In this document: positions 35,069 through 44,425 of the stretch, in pieces
Numbering within the stretch: the first letter of the stretch is position 1
How the letters are laid out: the number at the start of each line of letters is the position of its first letter
Source of the DNA: Pseudocitrobacter cyperus
GTDB lineage: Bacteria; Pseudomonadota; Gammaproteobacteria; Enterobacterales; Enterobacteriaceae
NCBI RefSeq assembly: GCF_039889165.1
Contig: NZ_JAYMYY010000004.1
Span: forward strand, 124,001 to 188,000
Length of the DNA: 64,000 nt
Direction of reading: 5' to 3'
The notes under the pieces: generated by a model
The model's input: only the letters and a program-made list of their open reading frames with translations
Databases searched by the model: none
Told to the model about the DNA's origin: nothing
Program-made: the position numbers and the translations under genes

Positions 35069-36877
35069 TTAGCGTCTGGCTTCGGGCAGTTTTGCCGCTT
35101 TATTCACGTCGTACCACCAGGTATCGAAACCGGTGGAATAGAGCGGGCGAATCGCCGGATGGGAAAACTTATCCCAGTAAGCCACATGGTCTTCTGCCAT
35201 ATACCACATCGGCAACATATAGAAGTTCCAGGTTAAAACCCGATCCAGCGCGCGTCCGAGCGGGATCAGTTTTTTCTCGTCCCCTTTGGCGTGAATGATC
35301 GCGGCGATAAGCGAGTCAATCACCGGGCTGGCGACGCCGGGGGCGTTATAAGTGGAGTTGATATATTCAGACGACCAGGAGATTTGCAGGTCAGAGCTTG
35401 GCCATGCCATGGCTCGCCACAGGCTTGGCATCATGTCGTAGTCGCGATTGCGCAGGCGGTTAATCATTTGCGAGTTATCGACCTGGCGAATGGACATGTC
35501 TACACCCAGACGCTTCAGGTTGCGCTGAAAAGGCATCACCCACTGGTTGTTGCCACCGGAAGCGACCAGCAATTCAAAGCGCAGCGGCTGGCCGGTTTTC
35601 TCGTTTACCCGCTGCTGCCCTTTCAGCACCCAGCCGGCCTGAGTCAACAAATCACCCGCTTTAAGCAGATTTTCACGGTTCGCACCATCACCGTTTGACG
35701 TCGGAGGCTGATAAATCGTGGTGAAGACTTCCGGCGGCAGGTCTTTTTTCATCGGCGCCAGCAGGGTGAGTTCATCCGCATCCGGATAGTGTCGGGCGGC
35801 ATATTCTGTATTCTGGAAATAGCTGTTTGCCCGGCTGTAGGCGTTATAAAACAGCGCCTTATTCATCCATTCAAAGTCAAATGCCATGCTAATGGCCTCG
35901 CGAACCTGTCGGTCGGCAAATACCGGGCGCTGAATATTGAATGCCAGCCAGCGAGTATCCTGAGACGCCTCGTTTTTTTGTTCTTCTTTTACGATGTACC
36001 CGTCAGTGAAATTTTTACCGATGTAGCGTGTCGCCCAGTTTTTGGCGCTGCTTTCATTACGGACATCGAATGCGCCCGCCTTAAAGGCTTCAAAGGCGAC
36101 GTTATCATCAAGGTAGTAGTCATAGCGGATGGTATCGAAATTCCAGCGGCCGCGGTTGACCGGCAGATTTGCGCCCCAGTAGTTTTTTTCGCGCGAATAG
36201 ACGATGTACTGCCCCAGTCGCCAGTCGGTAATGCGATAGGGGCCGCTGGCGAGCGGTGGAGTGGAGAGCGGATCGCTGAGTTTATGATTGCGCCAGAATT
36301 TCTCCGGCATCACCGGTAGTGAAAACAGGCTCAACATATCTTCTTTGCCTGGTTTGCCAGGCTCGATGCGCACCGTTAACGGAGCGATAGCCTTTACGGT
36401 GGTGCCTTTGTAGACCAGACGGAACTGTGGCACACCCTCGGTCATAAATTTATGAAAGGTAAACTCGACATCGCGGGCGGTGATGGGAGAGCCATCGTGG
36501 AAAGTGGCCTGCGGATTCATACTCACTTCCACCCACGAGTAATCGTCGGCGTAGCGCGCGCTTTCGGCAATTAGCGGGTAATAGCTACCCGGTTCATCAT
36601 CCGAAGTGGTGAAGAGGCCGTCATACAACGCCTCCGTGCGGACACCGGGATTTCCGCGCAGGGCGTAACGGTTAAAGTTATCGAAGGTACCGATAGCGGA
36701 GAGCGTTACCTTGCCGCCTTTAGGCGCGGCGAGATTCACGTAGTCGAACTGAGTGAAGTTAATGGCATACTTCGGCTCACCGATGACCGCAAACGCGTAA
36801 CTTTCTTTAATTGTCTGTGCGCCGAGAGGTAAACTGCTCAGCGCTAACAGCATAAGACACATGCGCACGAATATCAC
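35069..36877 (-). CDS. yejA: YejA, periplasmic binding protein of YejABEF
   Basis: A family 5 extracellular solute-binding protein that delivers peptides to YejBEF. The GTG at 36877 follows AAGGGA and gives 602 residues with a signal peptide (IFVRMCLMLLALSSLPLGAQ), near the 604 of E. coli; the frame upstream would overlap pdeN and hide the signal. The family block YDDLF-like LYDGLFTTSDDEPGSYYPLIA and the C-terminal IRPLYSTGFDTWWYD are present. First gene of the yejABEF operon. Confidence 0.94.
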   Translation of the reverse strand: MIFVRMCLMLLALSSLPLGAQTIKESYAFAVIGEPKYAINFTQFDYVNLAAPKGGKVTLSAIGTFDNFNRYALRGNPGVRTEALYDGLFTTSDDEPGSYYPLIAESARYADDYSWVEVSMNPQATFHDGSPITARDVEFTFHKFMTEGVPQFRLVYKGTTVKAIAPLTVRIEPGKPGKEDMLSLFSLPVMPEKFWRNHKLSDPLSTPPLASGPYRITDWRLGQYIVYSREKNYWGANLPVNRGRWNFDTIRYDYYLDDNVAFEAFKAGAFDVRNESSAKNWATRYIGKNFTDGYIVKEEQKNEASQDTRWLAFNIQRPVFADRQVREAISMAFDFEWMNKALFYNAYSRANSYFQNTEYAARHYPDADELTLLAPMKKDLPPEVFTTIYQPPTSNGDGANRENLLKAGDLLTQAGWVLKGQQRVNEKTGQPLRFELLVASGGNNQWVMPFQRNLKRLGVDMSIRQVDNSQMINRLRNRDYDMMPSLWRAMAWPSSDLQISWSSEYINSTYNAPGVASPVIDSLIAAIIHAKGDEKKLIPLGRALDRVLTWNFYMLPMWYMAEDHVAYWDKFSHPAIRPLYSTGFDTWWYDVNKAAKLPEARR

Positions 36878-36944
36878 TGGGCTGACTTCCCTTATGGTCA
36901 GTTCCTGCTGAACTAACCTCTTGTCCTTGAATAATAATTGACCC

Positions 36945-38510
36945 TTAGCGGCTTGTGAAATATTTCGCTGGTTCATTATGCGCGTCGATAAGCTGAGCGA
37001 GGGTCAACGGCTTGCTTATCCAGTAGCCTTGCAGGAAATCAACGCCGTGGTCGCGTAGCCATGTGGCCTGCTCCTGCGTCTCAACGCCTTCGGCGACAGT
37101 GACCAGATTCAGGCGATGGGTCAACGTGAGTACCGTATCCAGTACCGGTGAAGTGACCGTTTCCGTACCAATGGCATTGATAAAGCCGCGGTCGATTTTC
37201 AGATAATCGAGGGTGAAGCGCTCCAGGTAGATCAATGCGCTATGACCCGTGCCGAAATCGTCAATGGCGATCTCCACGCCTTCACTATGCAGCCAGTCAA
37301 AAACTTTCACGGCCTGCTTCTCATTAAGCATATCGCGCTCGGTCAGTTCCAGCACGACCTGGAAGTAGTTTTCCGGAAGGCTGGCGATCAGGTTACGAAT
37401 GTCCTGCCTGAAGCTCTCTGCGTGTAGGTGGCTGGGAGAGATGTTGATCCCAAGTTTTGTGCCTGGCGGCAACACTTTTTGTAGGGCTGGCGCTTCTTTG
37501 GCGATCAGCTCAAACAGATGACAGGTGAGGGGCACAATCAGGTTTTGCCCCTCAGCGAAACTGATAAACGCGTCTGGTGGGATATTCCCCGCCACCGGAT
37601 GCGTCCAGCGCATCAGCACTTCTACGCCGCCGATGTGCAAATCGCTGGCGTGAACGACCGGCTGGTAAACGATGTGAAACTGATCGCGCTTGATAGCGGA
37701 AAGGATTTCCCGGCCAGGACGAAGCCGTGTGGCCATCACATATAAACACAGAATGCCGCTTAATAATCCGCACATTGACCCCAGCAGCAGGGAATAAAGC
37801 ATATTGTCCGTGGCGACTTCATTACCATAGAGATAGATCTCCAGCGGTACGCCTTTGATTTTTGCCTGCCGGATTGGGTGGCTGTCGATGGTTGAAAGTG
37901 GAACTGGCTGGTGATTAAAGGTCGAGATCGCCGTTGCGCCATTGATAACCAGCGCGACGCCGTTGTACTGATTCTGTTTCGACGGGGTGAGGATCCAGGG
38001 CATCAGGTTAGCGTCGATTGAGGTAAACACGCCGCGGTCGGCCAGCAGAGGGCTGCGCACCCAGAGGATGAACGCCGGGCGGTGCGGCATCATTGGTGTG
38101 CCGGGTAATATCGCCATGGCTTTATTTTGCGACAGGTCGAGCGAGGGGACGAGATCGCTGATGGCGATATCCATTGCCCCCGTTGCTGATGAACAAAATG
38201 CATGTCCCTCTTTCACCAGCAGAAAAGCGCGAATATTGAGGCTAAAAGCGGCGCGAGAGGTGAGTTCAGACGCGACATCTTCGCAACGGCTCATGGTTAG
38301 TGGCTGAATGGTATTGATGGTGCCCATCAGATCGCTAAAGTAACCATTGAGATAAAACTTCAGTTCGCTGATGGTGTTGTCGAGTTGTTCTGTCCGTTTA
38401 TGGTGAAAAACTAAATACTGTGTTCCCCCCGCCAGCAGTGCGATGAACAGCCCGACCAGGATACTGATAAAGGCGAGTCGGCGGTTAACGGAGGTGCTGC
38501 GGCTGAGCAT
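36945..38510 (-). CDS. pdeN: PdeN (Rtn), c-di-GMP phosphodiesterase with CSS sensor
   Basis: PdeN is an inner-membrane cyclic-di-GMP phosphodiesterase. The 521 residues have two membrane segments (about 12-34 and 238-260) around a periplasmic CSS domain, with the Cys-Ser-Ser motif in AFCSSATG. In E. coli relatives its Cys senses redox state through DsbA/DsbB. The cytoplasmic EAL domain (about 275-515) reads EVLMRW at the EAL site, keeps ELTERD and the DDFGTG metal-binding motif, and so should be active. Confidence 0.94.
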   Translation of the reverse strand: MLSRSTSVNRRLAFISILVGLFIALLAGGTQYLVFHHKRTEQLDNTISELKFYLNGYFSDLMGTINTIQPLTMSRCEDVASELTSRAAFSLNIRAFLLVKEGHAFCSSATGAMDIAISDLVPSLDLSQNKAMAILPGTPMMPHRPAFILWVRSPLLADRGVFTSIDANLMPWILTPSKQNQYNGVALVINGATAISTFNHQPVPLSTIDSHPIRQAKIKGVPLEIYLYGNEVATDNMLYSLLLGSMCGLLSGILCLYVMATRLRPGREILSAIKRDQFHIVYQPVVHASDLHIGGVEVLMRWTHPVAGNIPPDAFISFAEGQNLIVPLTCHLFELIAKEAPALQKVLPPGTKLGINISPSHLHAESFRQDIRNLIASLPENYFQVVLELTERDMLNEKQAVKVFDWLHSEGVEIAIDDFGTGHSALIYLERFTLDYLKIDRGFINAIGTETVTSPVLDTVLTLTHRLNLVTVAEGVETQEQATWLRDHGVDFLQGYWISKPLTLAQLIDAHNEPAKYFTSR

Positions 38511-38559
38511 AAAGGTTGCGGCCTCGATGATTTTTAATGGGGTTTACCAGATGAGTGGC

Positions 38560-38588
38560 AAAAAAAAGCACTGCCGGAGCAGTGCTTT
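38560..38588 (-). terminator. mepS terminator
   Basis: On the minus strand the stem AAAGCACTGC-TCCG-GCAGTGCTTT is followed by a T-run, about 45 bases after the mepS stop. Confidence 0.9.
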
Positions 38589-38631
38589 CTTATACTTGCA
38601 GTTAATCAAGGGAAACTGACGGCAAGTGAAA

Positions 38632-39204
38632 TTAAGAGCGGCTTAACACCCGGCGCGCTTCATTATAGCGCTTTTTCCAGTAAGGCTCGTTCATGCTTGA
38701 AATCGTTACACCACTGCTGGTTGACGCGTGAACAAACTGATTATTGCCGATATAGATGCCGACATGACGACCGGTAGAGCCTGCACGGAACAGGACTAAA
38801 TCGCCGGTGCGGAGCTGGCTGCGGGAAACTGATTTACCGGTTTCCTGCTGTTCCCACGTAGAACGCGGAAGCTCAAGGCCAAACTGTTCGCGGAAGGTGC
38901 GCTGAACGAAGCTGGAGCAATCAACGCCGCGCTTGGTGTCACCGCCTAAACGATAACGAACGCCTTTCCAGCCTGCGTACTGATCCATCAGACGTGATTT
39001 CACATCGAGGTTGCGTACCATTGATTCAAATTCATCCTGAGAGGCTTGCAGTGACGAGGCATCATTGTTGCCCACTGCATGCGTCTCAGAATGCATATTT
39101 CTGGCGGTGTCTTTAGTTGTGCTACATGCAGAAAGCAGAACCGCAACTGCTACTGCTGGAATCGCTCGCAAGATATATCTCAAAATTGGTTGAGATTTGA
39201 CCAT
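38632..39204 (-). CDS. mepS: MepS (Spr), murein DD-endopeptidase
   Basis: MepS is an outer-membrane lipoprotein that cuts peptidoglycan cross-links so the sacculus can grow; its level is set by NlpI and Prc. The 190-residue precursor has a lipobox (LLSAC, Cys27). The NlpC/P60 domain has catalytic Cys96 in VDCSSF, His147 (GRHVGIY) and His159 (FVHAS). A long AT-rich leader lies upstream. Confidence 0.96.
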   Translation of the reverse strand: MVKSQPILRYILRAIPAVAVAVLLSACSTTKDTARNMHSETHAVGNNDASSLQASQDEFESMVRNLDVKSRLMDQYAGWKGVRYRLGGDTKRGVDCSSFVQRTFREQFGLELPRSTWEQQETGKSVSRSQLRTGDLVLFRAGSTGRHVGIYIGNNQFVHASTSSGVTISSMNEPYWKKRYNEARRVLSRS

Positions 39205-39565
39205 TTTATTTGTTTTCCCTTGAAGTCCTTAACGACAATGTCGTTATAAAAAATGCCAAACGCGTCTGAGACTAAATACACGCTAACAATGAGACAATTC
39301 TTTAAATTCAGTTCTGTGGACTAGCGCACAAAATTATTCATGATGAGAATAATTGTTCATTGCTGACAAACGCGAATGAGATTACCCGATTGGCAAGGGC
39401 ATTGCGAGCGGTTTTACAGGATTTCTTATAAGAAAAAGTGATACAGAAAGTTAAAATTTATGAATGCGTAAAATAGTGTCAATTTTGACTGCATTTCAGG
39501 CAATTCACTCATTCGTAAAGATAATCTTCTTGTCGTGAAGGAGTGGTTCTGATGATTGATTAGCG
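39205..39565 (-). other. mepS upstream region, no gene seen
   Basis: About 360 AT-rich bases between lpxT and mepS. I looked for the small LpxT inhibitor gene pmrR and saw no frame resembling it. The region should hold the mepS promoter and leader. Confidence 0.45.
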
Positions 39566-39606
39566 AAAAATTAATCAGGGACTGAAAACAATCCCTGATG
39601 ATTAAT
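39566..39606 (-). terminator. lpxT terminator
   Basis: The near-perfect stem TTAATCAGGGA / TCCCTGATGATTAA is followed by T-rich sequence on the minus strand, 13 bases after the lpxT stop. Confidence 0.85.
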
Positions 39607-39618
39607 TCCTAACATGCG

Positions 39619-40338
39619 TTACTTGTTTGTGGATTTCCGCATATTGAAATGGGGAAGATGGCGCTCAAAAAGTAATATGGCTTTGTCGCTGAGCGGGGTC
39701 ATCAATACCCATGGGGTTCCTATCAATACGGCGGTCAACGAACCGACGGCAATATCGGTGAACCAGTGCGCGCCAATCATCACTCGCGGGAAAGCAAAAA
39801 TCACGAAAATAGCCAGCGCGATAGCGAACGCTTTGCCGCCAAAATAACGCCACATGAACGTAGCGAAAATCAGGAGCATCATGCCATGATCGCCCGGAAA
39901 ACTGTCTCTTGAGGCATCTTTCGTGGAGATCTGCAAATAGTCGCTAACCCGGTGAACGTCAGGGAAGAATAGCGTTGGGCTGGCGCGTTTAACCGGCATT
40001 AAATTCTGCGCCAGTTGGTTAATAATTACCGCGGCGAGCAGCATCACCAGGCCGATGATGATGATCCGGCGGCGGCCGGCGGCATCTTCTTTCAGCCAGA
40101 AGTTGAGCATCAGGCTGCCCATCGCCAGCAGCGAGCAGCCATCAAAGGCGCGGTTGTTGGTGATGGCCAGGAACCACTGGTAAACGCGGCTCTCATCCAG
40201 GCCGTGATTAAAGAAATGGAAAATCGCAGAATCGATATTAAACCAGACGCCATGATTTGGCGGCAGGAACCAGCATAAAAAGAGCGCGGCGCCTGCTGCG
40301 TTCAGCAGCAGGATTAACGAATATTGCGTTTTCTTCAT
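39619..40338 (-). CDS. lpxT: LpxT, lipid A 1-diphosphate synthase
   Basis: LpxT moves phosphate from undecaprenyl pyrophosphate to the 1-position of lipid A on the periplasmic face of the inner membrane. The 239 residues have six membrane segments and the PAP2 motifs KRASPTLFF (about 125), SFPGDHGMM (about 157), and RVMIGAHWFTD (about 198). The ATG at 40338 (MKKTQYS) follows AGGG at a usable distance; the frame upstream runs into the yeiR stop region and was rejected. It follows yeiR closely. Confidence 0.94.
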   Translation of the reverse strand: MKKTQYSLILLLNAAGAALFLCWFLPPNHGVWFNIDSAIFHFFNHGLDESRVYQWFLAITNNRAFDGCSLLAMGSLMLNFWLKEDAAGRRRIIIIGLVMLLAAVIINQLAQNLMPVKRASPTLFFPDVHRVSDYLQISTKDASRDSFPGDHGMMLLIFATFMWRYFGGKAFAIALAIFVIFAFPRVMIGAHWFTDIAVGSLTAVLIGTPWVLMTPLSDKAILLFERHLPHFNMRKSTNK

Positions 40339-40379
40339 TTTCTTGACCCTAATCAACAACGACTGCAACCTTAGCGCTT

Positions 40380-41357
40380 CTACGCTAAACGGAGCTTCAA
40401 CAGAGTGGTTTGCAACGCATTCCAGTCGACATCTGCATCATTAATCAGCTCAATCCGGCTATCCGGTGGCGCAACGCTCTGGGTCTCAATATGCAGGTCT
40501 GCGCCCTGGCGGTTAATCCTCACCAGCCCTTCTGCAATGCGCATGACCGCTTTAACGCGCTGAACGGGAGCAAGGCGCGCCCATTCAAGGATACCTACGG
40601 TGTCGAAGGTGGTATCTGCATCAAAAATCCAGCCGCAGGATTGATAACCCTGGCCGCTGTTCAGGCTGCGACGCCAGCGCTGATGCTCCGGCAAGCTCAG
40701 TGCTGCCAGCCCTTTTTTCCCGGCGTGAGCGTGAGTATGCGCGGCGCTGGCGGGAAGGTCGATAAGATTACTGCGCGGCTTTTCGAGCAGGGAAGGGGCA
40801 ATATTGCCTTGTGTTGCATTAACATGCTGCCGCGCGCCGCCATACTGTTGCCACCAGCGCTCAAACGCATGCAGACTTTCCGGCGTGGCCCGATCGCTCT
40901 TATTGGTGACAATAATATCGGCAGCGGCGAGCTGGTCGCGGAAGTTCTCATTCTGCACCACTTTTTCATCCAGCAACTGGCGCGGGTCAAGTACGCAGAG
41001 CGTGGCGCGCAGGTCGATCCACGGCTCGTAAACCGCGGCGGTCAGAATATCGAGGATCTGTTTCGGGTGGCCCAGCCCGGTGGGTTCAATTAACAGGCGA
41101 TCGGGTTTACCCTGGCGCAGCAGCGTATTCAGGCCCACCTGCATCGGCAAACCATTCACACAACACATACAACCGCCGGGGATCTCTTTGAGCAGCGCAC
41201 CGCTATCGGCCAGCAGCGCACCATCAATGCCCACTTCACCGAACTCATTTACCAGCACCGCCCACTTCTCATCGGCGGGCTTATTGGCCAGCAGATGGAG
41301 GATGGAGGTAGTTTTACCGCTACCGAGAAAACCGGTTATCAGGTTGGTCTTTGTCAC
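40380..41357 (-). CDS. yeiR: YeiR, CobW/COG0523-family zinc-binding GTPase
   Basis: A G3E-family P-loop GTPase; E. coli YeiR binds zinc and hydrolyses GTP. The 325 residues start with GTG. Seen are Walker A GFLGSGKTT (9-17), the metal-binding CxCC in GGCMCCV (about 63-69), the NKSD guanine-specificity motif, a His-rich stretch (HTHAHAG, about 207), and a C-terminal CobW domain. It is likely a metal chaperone; the client is unknown. Confidence 0.93.
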   Translation of the reverse strand: MTKTNLITGFLGSGKTTSILHLLANKPADEKWAVLVNEFGEVGIDGALLADSGALLKEIPGGCMCCVNGLPMQVGLNTLLRQGKPDRLLIEPTGLGHPKQILDILTAAVYEPWIDLRATLCVLDPRQLLDEKVVQNENFRDQLAAADIIVTNKSDRATPESLHAFERWWQQYGGARQHVNATQGNIAPSLLEKPRSNLIDLPASAAHTHAHAGKKGLAALSLPEHQRWRRSLNSGQGYQSCGWIFDADTTFDTVGILEWARLAPVQRVKAVMRIAEGLVRINRQGADLHIETQSVAPPDSRIELINDADVDWNALQTTLLKLRLA

Positions 41358-41439
41358 GAAAACTCCAGAATAAAAATCTGCAACGTTGCTACGGGTTGCG
41401 TTAATCCTGGCGAAAAGGGGATGAAAAGAGAAGTAATTC

Positions 41440-41464
41440 GCGAAGAGAAATGATTTCTCTTCGC
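41440..41464 (-). terminator. Hairpin after yeiQ
   Basis: A perfect 11-base-pair stem with a three-base loop (GCGAAGAGAAA-TGA-TTTCTCTTCGC) lies 17 bases after the yeiQ stop. No clean T-run follows, so terminator activity is probable but not assured. Confidence 0.6.
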
Positions 41465-41480
41465 ATAAAAGCAGAAATTG

Positions 41481-42950
41481 TTAACTATTCAGGGTAGTGA
41501 TGACCGCCTGACGCGCACCGCTTTGCACCAGGCGCTGCCACGCCTGCTGGATGTTTTCGACAAACGTTGCGTTGCCCGGCAGGTCAGTGCCAAAGATTTC
41601 ACTGAGCGTGAGCAGAGCGACAACGCGCTCTTCATCACGGCTGTTGGCAACGAGCCGGGCGATCTTCTCAGATAACGGATCGCGAATATCAATTTTTTCA
41701 CCCGCATCGTCGATACCGCTGACATAGCGCATCCAGCCCGCGACGCCTAATGCCAGCAGCGGCCACGCGGAGCCCTGTGCCAGGTGTACGCGAATGCCAT
41801 CCAGAAGGCGCTGCGGCAGCTTCTGGCTGCCATCCATCGCGATTTGCCAGGTACGATGCTTCAGCGCCGGATTGCTAAATCGGGTAATCAGGCTGTCGGC
41901 ATAAGCGCCTAAGTCCACATTGGTTATCTTAAGCGTAGGCGCTTGTTCCCTCATCATCAGGCGATGAGCGGCAAGGCGGAAATCCGCATCCTGCATACAG
42001 TCGCTGATATGCTGATAACCCGCAAGATAGCCAAGATACGCGAGGAACGAATGGCTACCGTTAAGCATTCTCAGCTTCATCTCTTCCCATGGCAAAACAT
42101 CCTTCACCAGTTGCGCACCAGCAATTTCCCACGCCGGACGACCTGCGACGAAGTTATCTTCGATGACCCACTGAATAAACGGCTCGCAACTGATGGCGCA
42201 GGGATCTTCCACGCCGCCAAGTTCATCGGTGATTTCCGCAAGCGCTGCGTCTGTCGCCGCCGGAACGATACGATCGACCATGGTGGCGGGGAAGGTGACA
42301 CTTTGCGCTATCCATTCCGCCAGCGCCGGATCGCGCTGCTTCGCCATCCCCAGTACCGCATTTTTCACTACGTGGCCGTTATCCGGAATGTTGTCGCAGG
42401 AGAGCACGGAGAAAGCAGGGAGCCCACGCTCGCGACGGCGGTAGAGCGCTTCAACCAGAATACCGGGGGCGGAATGGGGTTCCTGCGGATGTTCAAGATC
42501 GTGGGCGATGCGTGGATTACTCACATCAAGCTGCCCGGTCGCCGGGTCAATGCAGTACCCTTTTTCAGTGATGGTCAGGGAAACAATCGCCACCTGCGGC
42601 TCGCAAAATTTCTCGATAATTGCGGCCAGGGAATCGAGCCTGGCATTAAGACATTCATTAACCGCGCCAATCACAATGGGCTGATTGCCGTCGCCGCTTT
42701 TTTCCAGCACGGTAAAGAGATGATCCTGCTCCCGGAGCTGGCGCATAAGCTGGTCGCCGTTGAAAAGGCTTATCTCGCAAATCCCCCAGTCGCCGCCGCT
42801 GGCATTGAGCACACGGTCTGTTAACAGCGCCTGATGCGCGCGGTGGAAGGCGCCGAAACCAAAGTGCACGATCCTTGAGCGCAACTGTTTTCTATCATAA
42901 TGAGGCAGTTGAACCTTTTCCGGGAGCGTACTATTGGCGATTGTTTTCAT
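41481..42950 (-). CDS. yeiQ: YeiQ, mannitol dehydrogenase-family oxidoreductase (UxuB-like)
   Basis: A long-chain NAD-dependent polyol/hexuronate dehydrogenase close to fructuronate reductase UxuB, with 489 residues. The N-terminal nucleotide-binding block IVHFGFGAFHRAHQALL and the family signature KLRMLNGSHSFLAYLG (with the catalytic Lys preceded by the DVLPWEEM helix) are clear. It is divergent from uxuA, which makes the next step of the same pathway: fructuronate to mannonate (UxuB/YeiQ), then mannonate to 2-keto-3-deoxygluconate (UxuA). A role in hexuronate use is therefore likely here. Confidence 0.92.
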   Translation of the reverse strand: MKTIANSTLPEKVQLPHYDRKQLRSRIVHFGFGAFHRAHQALLTDRVLNASGGDWGICEISLFNGDQLMRQLREQDHLFTVLEKSGDGNQPIVIGAVNECLNARLDSLAAIIEKFCEPQVAIVSLTITEKGYCIDPATGQLDVSNPRIAHDLEHPQEPHSAPGILVEALYRRRERGLPAFSVLSCDNIPDNGHVVKNAVLGMAKQRDPALAEWIAQSVTFPATMVDRIVPAATDAALAEITDELGGVEDPCAISCEPFIQWVIEDNFVAGRPAWEIAGAQLVKDVLPWEEMKLRMLNGSHSFLAYLGYLAGYQHISDCMQDADFRLAAHRLMMREQAPTLKITNVDLGAYADSLITRFSNPALKHRTWQIAMDGSQKLPQRLLDGIRVHLAQGSAWPLLALGVAGWMRYVSGIDDAGEKIDIRDPLSEKIARLVANSRDEERVVALLTLSEIFGTDLPGNATFVENIQQAWQRLVQSGARQAVITTLNS

Positions 42951-43125
42951 TGTTTACACGTCCGATTAACCAGTAATTAACAATGCTAGTGTAAAGTTAT
43001 ATGACAGCAAATTGAATTGGTGTGCCGAATTTATCCGGGTAATGTGAGCCAGATCAATCATTGCTGGGGCCGTATTTGACCACCTCGCATAAACATGTAT
43101 GGTAGTCGTCATTAACGAACATTTT

Positions 43126-43138
43126 ATTGGTATAACAA
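43126..43138. promoter_or_regulatory. Candidate ExuR/UxuR operator before uxuA
   Basis: ATTGGTATAACAA resembles the remembered palindromic core ATTGGTATACCAAT bound by the GntR-type hexuronate regulators UxuR and ExuR. It lies 18 bases upstream of the uxuA start and within the gap shared with yeiQ. Confidence 0.55.
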
Positions 43139-43155
43139 GTTGAGAGGTTGAGGCG

Positions 43156-44346
43156 ATGGAACAAACATGGCGTTGGTATGGCCCTAATGATCCGGTTTCC
43201 CTTGATGATGTCCGCCAGGCTGGCGCGACCGGTGTCGTCACCGCACTGCACCACATCCCGAACGGTCTGGTATGGCCGGTTGAGGAGATTCAAAAGCGTA
43301 AAGCGCTGTTGGCGGAAAAAGGGCTGACCTGGTCTGTTGTCGAGAGCATCCCGGTACACGAAGATATTAAAACGCACTCCGGTGAGTATAAAACCTGGAT
43401 CGCCAACTACCAGCAAAGCATCCGCAATCTGGCGGCCTGCGGTATTGATACTGTCTGCTACAACTTCATGCCGATCCTCGACTGGACGCGTACTGACCTC
43501 GAATACACGCTGGAAGATGGTTCCAAAGCGCTGCGTTTTGACCAGATTGCCTTTGCGGCCTTTGAGTTGCATATCCTGAAGCGTGCAGGCGCAGAAGCGG
43601 ATTACACCGCAGAGGAACAACGTCAGGCGCAGGACTATTTTAACGCGATGAGCGAAGCGGACGTTGAAAAACTGACCCGCAACATTATCGCTGGCCTGCC
43701 GGGCGCGGAAGAGGGCTATACCCTTGACCAGTTCCGTGCGCGCCTGGCTGAATACGATCACATCAGTAAAGATCAGTTACGTGAAAACATGGCGGTCTTC
43801 CTGCGGGCGATTGTACCGGTTGCGGAAGAAGTCGGTGTTCGCCTGGCGGTACATCCGGACGATCCGCCGCGCCCAATCCTCGGCCTGCCGCGTATCGTTT
43901 CAACTATTGAAGATATGCAGTGGCTGAAAGAGACCGTCGACAGCATCAATAACGGCTTCACCATGTGTACCGGTTCTTACGGTGTGCGCGCCGATAACGA
44001 TCTGGTGAAAATGATTGAGACCTTTGGCGATCGTATTCACTTCACGCATCTGCGTTCTACCTGCCGTGAAGACAACCCGAAAACGTTCCATGAAGCCGCG
44101 CATTTGCAGGGCGACGTGAATATGGTGGCGGTTGTGGATGCGATTCTCACCGAAGAACAGCGCCGTAAGAAAGCGGGCGATCTGCGTCCGATCCCGATGC
44201 GTCCGGATCATGGCCATCAGATGCTTGACGATCTGAAGAAGAAAACCAACCCGGGTTATTCCGCGATTGGTCGTCTGAAAGGGCTGGCGGAAGTGCGCGG
44301 CGTTGAAATGGCGCTGAAAGCGACGAAATTCCGCGATCTGCTGTAA
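43156..44346 (+). CDS. uxuA: UxuA, D-mannonate dehydratase
   Basis: UxuA dehydrates D-mannonate to 2-keto-3-deoxygluconate in glucuronate degradation. The 396 residues match the E. coli enzyme closely: start MEQTWRWYGPNDPVSL, the block FMCTGSYG-like FTMCTGSYGVRADND, FTHLRST, and PMRPDHGHQMLDD near the C terminus, containing metal-binding His and Cys residues of the xylose-isomerase-like fold. In E. coli uxuA sits in uxuAB with uxuR; here it is alone and divergent from yeiQ. Confidence 0.95.
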   Translation: MEQTWRWYGPNDPVSLDDVRQAGATGVVTALHHIPNGLVWPVEEIQKRKALLAEKGLTWSVVESIPVHEDIKTHSGEYKTWIANYQQSIRNLAACGIDTVCYNFMPILDWTRTDLEYTLEDGSKALRFDQIAFAAFELHILKRAGAEADYTAEEQRQAQDYFNAMSEADVEKLTRNIIAGLPGAEEGYTLDQFRARLAEYDHISKDQLRENMAVFLRAIVPVAEEVGVRLAVHPDDPPRPILGLPRIVSTIEDMQWLKETVDSINNGFTMCTGSYGVRADNDLVKMIETFGDRIHFTHLRSTCREDNPKTFHEAAHLQGDVNMVAVVDAILTEEQRRKKAGDLRPIPMRPDHGHQMLDDLKKKTNPGYSAIGRLKGLAEVRGVEMALKATKFRDLL

Positions 44347-44362
44347 TAGATACTGAGTAATG

Positions 44363-44394
44363 AAAAAGGGCAGCTCTGTGAGCTGCCCTTTTTT
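44363..44394 (+). terminator. uxuA terminator
   Basis: The stem AAAAAGGGCAGCT-CTGTG-AGCTGCCCTTTTTT lies 16 bases after the uxuA stop and may also serve convergent yeiP. Confidence 0.93.
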
Positions 44395-44425
44395 GCTGCT
44401 GGTACTCCAGGTCATCGTCAGACGA

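Noticed and set aside
39205..39618. Possible pmrR gene (LpxT inhibitor peptide) near lpxT
   Set aside because: No short frame with a PmrR-like hydrophobic peptide was found on either strand in this gap.
41943..42824. Open frame of 293 codons opposite yeiQ
   Set aside because: It lies wholly inside a well-matched dehydrogenase gene and has no recognisable domain.
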